NCBI GenBank assembly: GCA_030426665.1
Contig: JAUHYD010000013.1
Span: 1-64,000 of the forward strand
Reading direction: 5' to 3'
Source: Bacteroidia bacterium
GTDB taxonomy: Bacteria; Bacteroidota; Bacteroidia; Chitinophagales; Chitinophagaceae
DNA length: 64,000 nucleotides
Shown: positions 42,125 to 51,197 of the stretch, in pieces
How the letters are laid out: each line of letters starts with the position of its first letter
Position numbering within the stretch: the stretch's first letter is position 1
Made by a program: the position numbers and the translations under genes
The notes under the pieces: generated by a model
Database searches by the model: none
What the model saw: the letters and a program-made list of their open reading frames with translations, nothing else
What the model was told of the DNA's origin: nothing

Positions 42125-42851
42125 TGTTCTTTTTAAAAACCATTATCAGACGAGGCATGTCGACAGGGTGGTAGGGGTTAAGGAGGTAGTCTCCGAAAGT
42201 TGCAATTAGTGACATGCCCGACGGTTTTAACATCCGCTGAAAATCTGCAACTGAAAATGCAGCCACGCTTTCAGTAAAGTGTCGGTCTTTGTTATCGGCA
42301 TCTTTAAATCTGATGTCTTTAATAAAATGGTTGTTCTCTTGTTTGCGCGAAATAGAAAAAGTGAAATCACCTTTTTGAATTGTGTCTTCAGGATTCAGGT
42401 TGGCGGCAACATATCCGGCATTCAGGTAGTCTATTACCAGTATGCCCTCCTTTTTTAAAGCAGTTGCAAATGCTCTCGCGGCTAGTTCGTGGTCTCTGTC
42501 GTTGTCAAAGTATCCGAAGCTGGTAAAGAAATTAAAGGCATAATCAAAATAGTTGATGTAAAATGGCTGCCGCATATCCTGAACATAAAAATTCAGGTTA
42601 TCGTTTTCGAGTGCGCTGGCCTTTTGAATACTTGCATCAGAAATATCAATCCCTGTTACATTAAAGCCATGGCCTGCAAGTTGTCTGGCAAACCTGCCTT
42701 CGCCACAGGCAATATCAAGCATAGTGCTGCCTGCGTTTGGTTTCAGGTAGGCAAGCAATTTCTCAACAAATTCCTGTGCTTCCTGTTCGTCTCTGTCCTG
42801 ATACAATATGTGGTAATAGGGTGAACCAAACCAATTTTCAAACCAATCCAT
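42117..42851 (-). CDS. Class I SAM-dependent methyltransferase
   Basis: A 244-residue protein. SAM-binding motif I MLDIACGEGRFARQLAGHG, acidic strand-2 end VTGIDISDASI, motif II NFYVQDMRQPFYINYFDYAFNFFTSFGYFDN, and a post-core KEGILVIDYLNAGYV. After about residue 150 a beta-rich C-terminal part follows (FSISRKQENNHFIKDIRFKD). The opening DWFENWFGSPYYHILYQDRD.QEAQEFV is characteristic of a small-molecule methyltransferase group common in Bacteroidetes, substrate unknown. First gene of a pair with the PAP2 phosphatase. A TACTTTTG box lies 23 nt upstream. Confidence 0.88.
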   Translation of the reverse strand: MDWFENWFGSPYYHILYQDRDEQEAQEFVEKLLAYLKPNAGSTMLDIACGEGRFARQLAGHGFNVTGIDISDASIQKASALENDNLNFYVQDMRQPFYINYFDYAFNFFTSFGYFDNDRDHELAARAFATALKKEGILVIDYLNAGYVAANLNPEDTIQKGDFTFSISRKQENNHFIKDIRFKDADNKDRHFTESVAAFSVADFQRMLKPSGMSLIATFGDYLLNPYHPVDMPRLIMVFKKNNA

Positions 42852-42874
42852 GCCTAAATTGTAATGATGATGGT

Positions 42875-42882
42875 CAAAAGTA
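42875..42882 (-). promoter_or_regulatory. Candidate -7 box for the methyltransferase-PAP2 pair
   Basis: TACTTTTG on the minus strand, 23 nt before the ATG at 42851; no clear -33 TTG. The rest of the 465-nt gap up to 43316 is AT-rich, has no gene, and holds a repeated palindromic 13-mer reported separately. Confidence 0.42.
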
Positions 42883-42906
42883 GTGATAGAACCCGTTATT
42901 CGGTAT

Positions 42907-43099
42907 ATTTTCAGAAAATGTTTGAAGTTCTACCGTAATAATTTGCCTTTATGAATTGAAGGTTGTCATCCCCGGTACGTAATTTCATAAGAGTTGTTTG
43001 TGCTTTCCAAATTATATGCATTCTGATATTTTGTGATTTGTAGTGTCGTTAATGAATGATGGTTATTAGAGGTATTGTCCTTCAAGATTTTCAGAAAAT
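42907..43099. repeat. Two copies of ATTTTCAGAAAAT in the intergenic region
   Basis: ATTTTCAGAAAAT occurs at 42907-42919 and 43087-43099, exactly 180 nt apart. It is palindromic except for its central base. The copies lie between the divergent methyltransferase and DUF58 genes and could be binding sites for one regulator. Confidence 0.4.
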
Positions 43100-43316
43100 T
43101 TTAAGTAAATCTTATTCGCAGCTCTTGAGTGTATCTGTTATTTTTGCAATTATATCATTTAATCAGAAATGAATATATGATGTCCTGTTTTTTATGATTG
43201 TGGTTGATGGAATTAATAATTGTACTTTAACCCCTTCATTAGACTTTAGAAATGCTCGTTGGTGGATAATGTGATTAATAATTTTAGTGTAGTACTACTC
43301 ATTACAACAACAATCG

Positions 43317-44183
43317 ATGACAACTGCTGAGATATTAAAAAAAGTTCGGAGAATTGAGATTAAGACCAAGGGGTTGAGCAATCATATCTTTGCCGGTGAG
43401 TATCACTCTACCTTTAAAGGGCGTGGGATGTCATTTAGCGAAGTGAGGGAGTATATGCCCGGTGATGATGTGAAATTTATTGATTGGAATGTCACAGCTC
43501 GTTTCTCTCATCCTTTTGTTAAGGTATTCGAAGAAGAGCGGGAGTTGATAGTGATGATGTTGGTCGATATCAGTAACAGTACCTTATTCGGGACACACAA
43601 GCAGCTGAAGCGCGACCTGATAACAGAGCTAAGTGCGGTCCTTGCTTTCTCCGCGACAACTAACAATGATAAGATTGGTGTAATATTTTTTAGTGATAAG
43701 GTTGAAAAGTATATACCGCCCAAGAAGGGTAAGGGACATATTTTGAGGATAATTCGTGAGTTGGTTGCATTGGAGCCGTCTACCAGGGGCGACACAAATG
43801 TTGGTGTCGCACTAGAGTTTTTGAATAATGTGCTCAAGAAGCGCTCAATTACGTTTTTACTGAGTGACTTTGTAAGTCATCCTTATGATCACGCATTGCA
43901 ATTGGCGGCCCGTAAGCATGACTTGGTAGGTATTCACATTTATGACAAATATGACAGGGAGCTCCCTGCCGCGGGACTAATTCAGGTATTAGATTCAGAA
44001 ACTAAGGAAATGTTTTGGGTTGATACAGACGATAAAAATGTGAGGCGGCAGTACGAATCGGATTTCGAAAAGAAGTACAAATACTGTACGCAGACTTTCA
44101 GAAAAAGTGGTGCTTCACTTCTGAATATCAGAACAGATGAGGACTATGTAAAAATTCTTCAGTCATACTTTAAGTCGAGATAG
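43317..44183 (+). CDS. DUF58 protein of the MoxR/Bat cluster
   Basis: A 288-residue protein. The DUF58 hallmark is present: HIFAGEYHSTFKGRGMSFSEVREYMPGDDVKFIDWNVTAR. A VWA-like fold follows, with MMLVDISNSTLFGT (degenerate MIDAS DxSxS), KRDLITELSAVLAFSA, KIGVIFFSDKVEKYIPP and ITFLLSDFV. DUF58 proteins are usually encoded after a MoxR AAA ATPase and before VWA proteins. Here the upstream neighbour is a divergent methyltransferase and no moxR is present within reach. The following two genes (BatD/DUF4381-like, BatA) keep the cluster order. Role: probably envelope protein assembly or stress tolerance, as for Bat operons in general. Confidence 0.88.
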   Translation: MTTAEILKKVRRIEIKTKGLSNHIFAGEYHSTFKGRGMSFSEVREYMPGDDVKFIDWNVTARFSHPFVKVFEEERELIVMMLVDISNSTLFGTHKQLKRDLITELSAVLAFSATTNNDKIGVIFFSDKVEKYIPPKKGKGHILRIIRELVALEPSTRGDTNVGVALEFLNNVLKKRSITFLLSDFVSHPYDHALQLAARKHDLVGIHIYDKYDRELPAAGLIQVLDSETKEMFWVDTDDKNVRRQYESDFEKKYKYCTQTFRKSGASLLNIRTDEDYVKILQSYFKSR

Positions 44184-44238
44184 CAATACTGAGCGATGGG
44201 AGTGTGGTCATTTGCTTTGTTCATAACCGGTAAACAAA

Positions 44239-45216
44239 ATGCGAAAAGGAAATAAATCTTGTTTGATGAAAGTTGGTAGATTGCTTGGATGGTGTGCAGT
44301 GTTGTTGTGTATGTCTATGTCTGTCGGTGCACAGAACGTGGCGACTGTTAAAGCACGTATTGATGCTCGCAAAATTGCAATCGGAGATCAGGTTCGGCTT
44401 TTTATTGAATTAAAATCAGACACTACCAAAGAGCGGATAAATTGGGCGGCAATCCCTGACACCTTCAATACGCTTGAAGTTGTAGAGAAAGGGAAAATTG
44501 ATACTACGCTTGTAGGCAGCAATGTCACTTATAAACAACGCTTACTACTTACAGGTTTTGATTCCGGGCTGTTCCAGGTGCCTGCGTTTCAGTTTGCGGT
44601 GATGCCGGTATCGGGAAATCCCTACGTGGTTCAGACCGATTCTTTTCCGTTATTAGTTCAGACCGTAGCAGTTGATACTACCAAAGCATTCCGGCCCATT
44701 AAGGGGATTATGGAGGTTGAGGCTTCGTGGACGGATTATATTGAGTACATCATCGGAGGGATAGTAGTAGCATTGCTGGCAGGAGTTTTGGTGTGGTATG
44801 TTCTGAAGCGTAAGAAAGAAAAGCCGCCGGTTCCGGAAGGGCCAAAAGAGACAATTCAGGAATATTCACTCCGGTTATTAAACGAACTGGACGAAAAGCA
44901 GTTGTGGCAAAAACAAAAAGTAAAAGAGTATTACATCGAATTGACTGATATAGTCAGAGATTATATCGAAGCGAGATTTGATACTGCTGCTATGGAGCTA
45001 ACGACAGACGAGTTGCTTCATAAGGCAAAAATACACAAGGAGTTAAGGCGTTATTATGATTTGTTGTCTGTAATTCTGACCACTGCAGATTTGGCAAAGT
45101 TTGCAAAAGCTGAGCCTTTGCCCGAAGAACATATGGACGCGATGGAAAAGTCTGTAAAGCTGATTGTTGATTCGAAGCCGGTTATTGTTCCCACTTCAAT
45201 TGAAAAGGAATTATGA
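44239..45216 (+). CDS. BatD/DUF4381-like membrane protein
   Basis: A 325-residue protein. A signal peptide (LLGWCAVLLCMSMSVGAQ) is followed by a periplasmic Ig-like BatD-type domain (ATVKARIDARKIAIGDQVRLFIELKSDT...YKQRLLLTGFDSGLFQVPAF). One membrane helix lies at about 175-195 (YIIGGIVVALLAGVLVWYVLKRKKEKPP), then a cytoplasmic helical domain (LLNELDEKQLWQKQKVKEYYIELTDIVRDYIEARFDTAAMELTTDELL) like DUF4381. Start at Met 1 or Met 10. It lies 55 nt after DUF58 and overlaps batA by 4 nt (ATGA), confirming the operon. Confidence 0.8.
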   Translation: MRKGNKSCLMKVGRLLGWCAVLLCMSMSVGAQNVATVKARIDARKIAIGDQVRLFIELKSDTTKERINWAAIPDTFNTLEVVEKGKIDTTLVGSNVTYKQRLLLTGFDSGLFQVPAFQFAVMPVSGNPYVVQTDSFPLLVQTVAVDTTKAFRPIKGIMEVEASWTDYIEYIIGGIVVALLAGVLVWYVLKRKKEKPPVPEGPKETIQEYSLRLLNELDEKQLWQKQKVKEYYIELTDIVRDYIEARFDTAAMELTTDELLHKAKIHKELRRYYDLLSVILTTADLAKFAKAEPLPEEHMDAMEKSVKLIVDSKPVIVPTSIEKEL

Positions 45217-46220
45217 GTTTACTGATGGATTGGAAACAGGTTACTTTTGCACACCCGTGGTATTTTCTTTTGTTACTGCTTGTGCCATTGTTGATTTGGT
45301 GGCAATTGCGAAAAAAAGAAATAAACCCTGCATTCAGGTTAACCACATTGTCCGGGTTGAATAAAAAGCAGGCGGGAAGTAAGGCTCGGTTGCGGCCGCT
45401 TTTGTTGGTTTTGAGAGTGCTGACTCTTGTCTGCCTTACCATAGCATTAGCACGCCCGCAAACGAGTAATACCACCGAAAACGTTGATAGTGAGGGTATT
45501 GACATAGTGCTTAGTATAGACGTGTCTGGTAGTATGCTTGCAGAGGACTTTAAGCCAAACAGGATAGAGGCTGCAAAGAAAGAAGCACTTCGGTTTATCG
45601 ATCAGCGACCTACAGATAGGATAGGGTTGGTTATTTTTGCCGGTGAGAGCTTTACAATGTGCCCGATTACGATTGACCATAACGTATTGAAAAATCAAGT
45701 CAATCAAATAAAGAACGGTATGATTACCGACGGTACTTCTATTGGGATGGGGTTGGCGACCGCTGTAGACAGACTGAGATATGCAGATGGTAAAAGCAAG
45801 GTGGTTATACTAATGACAGATGGGGTTAACAACACTGGTATGATTGATCCCAGTACTGCGCTGGAAATTGCCAAAGCTTTTCATGTAAGGGTGTATACTA
45901 TCGGAATTGGATCTAAGGGGCAAGCGTTAATGCCACAGCAGACACCCTTCGGGATACAAAAGCAAATGGTTCCTGTTGAGATAGACGAACCTTTGCTTAA
46001 GAAAATGGCAGCGACAACAAGTGGTAAATATTTCAGAGCTACCGGAAATAAGTCGCTCGCGGCTATTTACGACGATATTGATCGGATGGAAAAAACGAAA
46101 ATTGATATTACATCATATAAACACTACGCTGAGTTGTTTTTTCCGTTTGCACTTATTGCTGTCGTTTCTCTGGCAATAGAGCAGTTACTCAAACTTACTT
46201 ATTTCAGAAGTATTACTTAG
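45213..46220 (+). CDS. batA: BatA-like VWA-domain membrane protein
   Basis: A 335-residue protein. N-terminal helix FAHPWYFLLLLLVPLLIWW, second helix LLLVLRVLTLVCLTIALARPQ, VWA domain with an intact MIDAS (IDVSGSM at 102-108, DGTSIGMGLATAVDRL, LMTDGVNNTG), and a C-terminal membrane helix (FFPFALIAVVSLAIEQLL). This is the classic BatA/Aerotolerance-operon layout. batB normally follows; here the next gene on the strand is an unrelated adhesin, so the cluster ends early. The 283-nt gap after it holds only the adhesin promoter. Confidence 0.88.
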   Translation: MSLLMDWKQVTFAHPWYFLLLLLVPLLIWWQLRKKEINPAFRLTTLSGLNKKQAGSKARLRPLLLVLRVLTLVCLTIALARPQTSNTTENVDSEGIDIVLSIDVSGSMLAEDFKPNRIEAAKKEALRFIDQRPTDRIGLVIFAGESFTMCPITIDHNVLKNQVNQIKNGMITDGTSIGMGLATAVDRLRYADGKSKVVILMTDGVNNTGMIDPSTALEIAKAFHVRVYTIGIGSKGQALMPQQTPFGIQKQMVPVEIDEPLLKKMAATTSGKYFRATGNKSLAAIYDDIDRMEKTKIDITSYKHYAELFFPFALIAVVSLAIEQLLKLTYFRSIT

Positions 46221-46426
46221 GGGGTGACGGGTTGCTCCGCGATTACTTAACCGTTGCACTAACAATATAGCCGGGATTTACGCCCTTTATTTGTACCATT
46301 CTTATGGCAGTTCGAATAATTGTCAGATGCAAGAATAAAAATATTTTGTTTTTTAATCAATAGTTATTCATAGTTTGGAAAATAGTAATAGGATGTCGTG
46401 TTCCTTTAGTTTTTTTCCCAAAACCA

Positions 46427-46456
46427 TTGATTGGTATAAAAAAAATCTTATTTTTG
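46427..46456 (+). promoter_or_regulatory. Bacteroidota-type promoter for the 1535-residue adhesin
   Basis: TTG at 46427-46429, a 19-nt spacer and TATTTTTG at 46449-46456, matching the TTG-N19-21-TAnnTTTG pattern. About 48 nt upstream of the ATG at 46504; the leader lacks a Shine-Dalgarno sequence. Confidence 0.55.
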
Positions 46457-46503
46457 GTTGGTATTTTATAAAAACTGTTTCAAGTTTTTTCTAAATAATT
46501 TTT

Positions 46504-49500
46504 ATGAGAAAAAATCTTATTCTTTCAAGCAATAGAATGTTCAAAGCCCTGACACTCATTGCAGTCATTTTTTTCGGTATTTCCAATGCGAATGCACAGG
46601 TGTCGCTTACGGCTACTGCCGGAGTTACGGGGCCTACTGCGTATACTAATTTGCGTTTGGCTTTTAATGCCATAAATGCGGGTACGCATGGTGGTGCCAT
46701 TACTATCACCATCGGTCCTGCAGGTTGTACGGAAACTGCCCCTGCAATACTCAATCAGAGTGCTGCTCCGGCAACCTATACGTCAGTGCTTATTAAGCCC
46801 GCTGCCGGTGCTACACCAATCATTACGGGTAATATAGGTGGCAACGGTATGATATATCTGTATGGTGCAAGCAATGTTACAATTGATGGATCAAATACAG
46901 CAGGTGGCACTTCGCAGGATATGACACTGCGTAACACTACCGGTACAGGTGGCTCTTCTGTTATCAGGTTTGGTAGCCCTTCTTTGACAGTAGGTGCGAC
47001 TAATAATGAGATAAAGAACTGTAAGATTGTTATGAATAGCAACTTGGTTGGTATTGCTATTTCCTCCGGAAGTGGGACAACCCTTTTTGGTGCTGCTGAA
47101 GCACCAAATTCTAATAATATAATTAGAAACAACGCATTTTCAAATGCACAGACTGGTGTTTATACCAACGGATGTGTTGCCCCGGCTGCCAATGATAATG
47201 GTTGGGTTATTACGGGTAATAGTTTCGCGTCTATGGGATTTGGTGGTGTACGTATGTTTAGGTGTACGAATACAGAGATTACCAACAATACGATGAATAA
47301 CATCTCCATCAATGGTGGGTCAGATGTAGATGGAATAATGTTGTCTTGGGAAATAGTAGATATGACTATCTCAGGAAACAAGATTACAAACGTGTCTAAT
47401 ACAGTGGCCAATGGAGCACACGGTATTTATTTGGATATAGTCAACACTTCTTCAAACGTAAATATATTTAATAATTACGTCGGAAATGTTACTTGTGCGG
47501 GGTCTGGTATTATCGGTAATAATGCGCACGGATTTTATATGGACGTAGGTAATGGTGTGAATTTGCATCATAATTCTTTTCAGTTAGCTAATAACTCTAC
47601 CGGAGCTTATACAAATGGAGCTGCTTGTTTTGATCCGGCAGCTGCGCCTGTAGGTCCCATTCCTGCCGGTGCCGTTGATATGCGAGATAATATATTCTCA
47701 AATATCCAGACAACAGGAAACAGATACGGTGTGTATTGTTTGAGCCCTAATACCATTTTCTCTGCTATTGACTTTAATGACTATGTGGCTACCTCAGGGA
47801 ACTTAGGGTACATAGGGGGGATTAATAGAACGACAATTCCTGCCATACAAACCGGTTTTCTTGGAAACGTTAACTCTATAAGTGTTACGCCGGCATTTGT
47901 GTCTCCTACTGACCTGCATTTACAATTGATTCCTGCTAATAACCCACTGGCAGTTGGTACACCGATTGCTGCGCCTCCGATTACTGTAGATATTGATGGT
48001 GTTTCGCGTAGCCCGGTTACACCTACAATTGGTTGTCATGAATTAATTAGCAAGATTACTTATACAAATTTGGCTGCTACATGTAGTGGTGCCGATGTTA
48101 CGCTGAATCCGGTAACAATTGAGTCGCCAATCGGTGTTCCAACTTTGGGAACTCAGAGACCGCGCATATACTTCCAGAAAGGTGCTGGTCCGTGGTTCAG
48201 TGCACCGGGCACTTTGGTTTCCGGTTCTGCGACTAACGGTACATGGAGTTTTGTCATTAGCTCTGCTGCGATGGGCGGTGTAGTTTCCGGTGATGTAATT
48301 TCCTACTTTGTAATAGCCGAAACTACTACCGGTGCCATATTTGGAAACCCGTCAAATGGTCTGGCAGCTGTCGATGTTAATACTATTACGTCGCCACCTA
48401 CAACTCCTAATACGTATCTGGTAAATGCAGTTGCCCTAACCGGATTGGTTACTTCGGATGACGTTTGTTTTAGTGTCGCGGCATCATCTGCGTCATATGC
48501 ATATACAGGTACTACAGGTAGCCCGGATGAGTATACATTGACGTGGTCCCCTGCGGGTCCTGTTCCTGTGCCTGTATTTGTTTCCCTTCCGGCGGGAGCA
48601 TTTCCTGTCACTGTACCTGCTGCACTTCCGTCAGCGGTATACAACGGCACCATAACAATCAGAAATTCAACAACAACTTGCTCTAATACATACAACATTA
48701 CGTTGTCTGTCAACCCTAATCCTGCCAGCATCTCAGGTTCAACGACTCTATGTGTCGGAACCTCGTCAGTATTGTCAAGTGCTACCTCTGGTGGAACATG
48801 GACAAGTACGGCTCCGTCTGTTGCTTCTATAGGTATTGCTACTGGGGTGGTTAGCGGATTGTTGGGTGGTACGTCCACTATCTCATATACGTTGCCTACA
48901 GGTTGTAGCACAGCTACTAACGTGAATGTAGTAACACCGCCTACACCAATAACAGGAACTGCATCTGTATGTCCCGGTTTGACAACTACACTTAATAATA
49001 CAGTTGCCGGTGGTACCTGGACGAGTAGTGCTCCCGGTACAGCTGCCATTAGTTCTACTACCGGGATAGTAACGGGGTTGGTCCCCGGTACTGCTTTAAT
49101 CTCTTATGATATTTCGGGTTGTAGTGGTGTCACGAGAGTAGTGACGGTAAATCCAATGCCCGATACAATTCATGGATTGCCTTATGCTTGTGAGGGGTTA
49201 ACTACTACTTTGACTACTTCATCGGCTCCTGCGGGAACCTGGATAAGCGGTGCTCCCTCCGTGGCGTCGATAGGGTCTATGTCGGGCCTTGTAACCGGTC
49301 TTTCCAGTGGAACGGCTCCTATTACTTATAAGTTTACGTCAACGGGTTGTATTAGAACCAATACAGTAACCATATTTCCTGCGGCAGGACCTATCACCGG
49401 CGGACCGGTTATTTGTCAGGGATTGTCGGTAACACTTGGTAACTCTATATCTGGTGGTACGTGGTCAAGCTCTTTGCCTGGTGTCATTACGGTTGGTTCT

Positions 49501-51111
49501 ACATCTGGTATTGCGACGGCTTATGCCGCATCAGGAAGCGCTGTAATTACTTATACGCTTCCGACTAGTTGTTCTACAACAACGACGCTGAATATCAGTA
49601 CAGCACCGTCTACCATTGTCGGAACTGACGAAGTGTGTACGGGGAACACAATTACTTTGACGAACGGAACAGGTGGTGGTACATGGACAACCGGTTCGGC
49701 TGCGATAGCTACAGTTGGAGCTTCAACCGGTATTGTGACCGGAGTTATGGGAGGTACTGTTCTTATATCTTATACAACTCTTGCTTGTAATCCTGTATCA
49801 TATACGGTAACGGTGAACCAGACACCGCCCCCTATAACGGGTGGTATTAATATTTGTGACGGTGCTGCAACTACTACTGTATTTAATGCAACACCGGGAG
49901 GTGTATGGACAATTAGTGGTCCTGCAAGTATTTCGTCTGCGGGTGTTATTACCGGATTGGTAGTAGGAGCAACAAATACAGTTACGTATACGGTGCCGAA
50001 TGGTTGTTTTGTTGAAGCTCCGATTATTGTAGACACGCTGCCGGCTCCAATTACGGGCATTGATAGTATCTGCCCTGGCAGGTCAGACACGCTCCATACT
50101 GCTGCAACGCTTGATACAGCCCATGTGGGCGTATGGAGTAGTAGTGATGCCCTTGTTGCCACAATTTTGGCTGCAGATGGGGTAGTTACCGGGGTAAGTC
50201 ATGGTTCTGTGACGATTACTTATGCTGCACTATCAGGATGTTATACTACTAAGCCATTTACGGTTGTCAATCCCGTTCCTGCTTCGGTAACGATTTCTCG
50301 TACGCCGGCAGAGGATACTATATGTCAGGGTATTCCGGTGACGTTTACTGCGCATGGTGTCAATGGAGGCGACGATCCCAGGTATCAATGGCAACTGTTT
50401 GGTATAAATGTAGGAGTTGACGATACAGTACACTCGTATACGCCTACTCATGGCGATGTTATCAGAGTCTTTATGTTTAATAGTTCAGACATCTGCGCAT
50501 CACCATCTCCGGTTTATGTTGATATGCCAATCAACATCTATCCAAACGTATCTCCGGTTATTAATATCACTACTACGGCTCCGACTACTGTTAGTTATTT
50601 GGGTCAGGTGGCTACCTTCTATGCTAACGTGACATCCGGTGGTGGCTCTGCAACGTTCCAGTGGTTTGTTGATAACAACGCGATACCCGGTGCTACTAAT
50701 CGCACTTTCGCCAGAACTGTTTATGATAACGATACTGTTTATTGTCGTGTCAATGGTAACCCTCCATGTGAAACCGGATCGCTTGCAAATAGTAACTCAA
50801 TTATCGTTTATGGCGATTGGCTACAGGCAGGTGGTGTAAGTAACAATGTAAACAACCTTTCATTGTTCCCTAACCCTAACACTGGTAGCTTCACGCTGAA
50901 AGGTTCTGTTGCGGCACAACCTAATGAAGAGATTTCTTTGAAGGTTGTCAATGTATTGGGTCAGGTTGTTTACTCAGATGTGACAACTTCGGCAAACGGT
51001 ACCTTGGATTACTCGATAGGTCTGAATAGCGGAATTGCCGCCGGGACATACATGTTGAGTGTGAAAACAGAGTCCGCTACAGAAGTGTTCCACTTTGTGA
51101 TAAGTAAGTAA
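46504..51111 (+). CDS. Large surface protein: beta-helix + Big_2 repeats + T9SS sorting domain
   Basis: A 1535-residue protein with a signal peptide (ALTLIAVIFFGISNANAQ). Residues about 35-520 look like a right-handed parallel beta-helix (SNVTIDGSNTAGGTSQDMTLRN, NNEIKNCKIVMNSN, NIIRNNAFSNAQTGVY, NTEITNNTMNNISI). A beta-sandwich follows, then about eight Big_2-type units (ISGSTTLCVGTSSVLSSAT.GGTW.S) and two PKD/Ig-like units (PRYQWQLFGINVG, ATFQWFVDNNAIPG). The end is a T9SS type-A domain (LSLFPNPNTGSFTLKG, VLGQVVYSD, AGTYMLSVKT, FHFVISK), nearly matching that of the left-edge gene. Probably a surface or released adhesin; carbohydrate binding or cleavage by the beta-helix is possible but no catalytic residues were identified. 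Confidence 0.87.
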   Translation: MRKNLILSSNRMFKALTLIAVIFFGISNANAQVSLTATAGVTGPTAYTNLRLAFNAINAGTHGGAITITIGPAGCTETAPAILNQSAAPATYTSVLIKPAAGATPIITGNIGGNGMIYLYGASNVTIDGSNTAGGTSQDMTLRNTTGTGGSSVIRFGSPSLTVGATNNEIKNCKIVMNSNLVGIAISSGSGTTLFGAAEAPNSNNIIRNNAFSNAQTGVYTNGCVAPAANDNGWVITGNSFASMGFGGVRMFRCTNTEITNNTMNNISINGGSDVDGIMLSWEIVDMTISGNKITNVSNTVANGAHGIYLDIVNTSSNVNIFNNYVGNVTCAGSGIIGNNAHGFYMDVGNGVNLHHNSFQLANNSTGAYTNGAACFDPAAAPVGPIPAGAVDMRDNIFSNIQTTGNRYGVYCLSPNTIFSAIDFNDYVATSGNLGYIGGINRTTIPAIQTGFLGNVNSISVTPAFVSPTDLHLQLIPANNPLAVGTPIAAPPITVDIDGVSRSPVTPTIGCHELISKITYTNLAATCSGADVTLNPVTIESPIGVPTLGTQRPRIYFQKGAGPWFSAPGTLVSGSATNGTWSFVISSAAMGGVVSGDVISYFVIAETTTGAIFGNPSNGLAAVDVNTITSPPTTPNTYLVNAVALTGLVTSDDVCFSVAASSASYAYTGTTGSPDEYTLTWSPAGPVPVPVFVSLPAGAFPVTVPAALPSAVYNGTITIRNSTTTCSNTYNITLSVNPNPASISGSTTLCVGTSSVLSSATSGGTWTSTAPSVASIGIATGVVSGLLGGTSTISYTLPTGCSTATNVNVVTPPTPITGTASVCPGLTTTLNNTVAGGTWTSSAPGTAAISSTTGIVTGLVPGTALISYDISGCSGVTRVVTVNPMPDTIHGLPYACEGLTTTLTTSSAPAGTWISGAPSVASIGSMSGLVTGLSSGTAPITYKFTSTGCIRTNTVTIFPAAGPITGGPVICQGLSVTLGNSISGGTWSSSLPGVITVGSTSGIATAYAASGSAVITYTLPTSCSTTTTLNISTAPSTIVGTDEVCTGNTITLTNGTGGGTWTTGSAAIATVGASTGIVTGVMGGTVLISYTTLACNPVSYTVTVNQTPPPITGGINICDGAATTTVFNATPGGVWTISGPASISSAGVITGLVVGATNTVTYTVPNGCFVEAPIIVDTLPAPITGIDSICPGRSDTLHTAATLDTAHVGVWSSSDALVATILAADGVVTGVSHGSVTITYAALSGCYTTKPFTVVNPVPASVTISRTPAEDTICQGIPVTFTAHGVNGGDDPRYQWQLFGINVGVDDTVHSYTPTHGDVIRVFMFNSSDICASPSPVYVDMPINIYPNVSPVINITTTAPTTVSYLGQVATFYANVTSGGGSATFQWFVDNNAIPGATNRTFARTVYDNDTVYCRVNGNPPCETGSLANSNSIIVYGDWLQAGGVSNNVNNLSLFPNPNTGSFTLKGSVAAQPNEEISLKVVNVLGQVVYSDVTTSANGTLDYSIGLNSGIAAGTYMLSVKTESATEVFHFVISK

Positions 51112-51126
51112 GGACAATAAGTATTG

Positions 51127-51172
51127 ATATACTAAGTCGGGCAGCACGTTTGTGCTGCCCGACTTAGTATAT
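51127..51172. terminator. Bidirectional terminator between convergent genes
   Basis: A 21-bp perfect inverted repeat (arms ending in CGGGCAGCAC and complement) around a GTTT loop. It lies 15 nt after the adhesin stop and 25 nt before the tcdA stop on the opposite strand. T-rich flanks are weak, but the stem is very stable in both directions. Confidence 0.8.
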
Positions 51173-51197
51173 GGTTAAAAAGTAGCTTTGCAGTAGA

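Noticed and set aside
48303-49049. 248-residue minus-strand ORF inside the 46504 adhesin
   Set aside because: Low-complexity antisense translation of Big_2 repeats; the plus-strand frame has signal peptide, domain repeats and a sorting domain.
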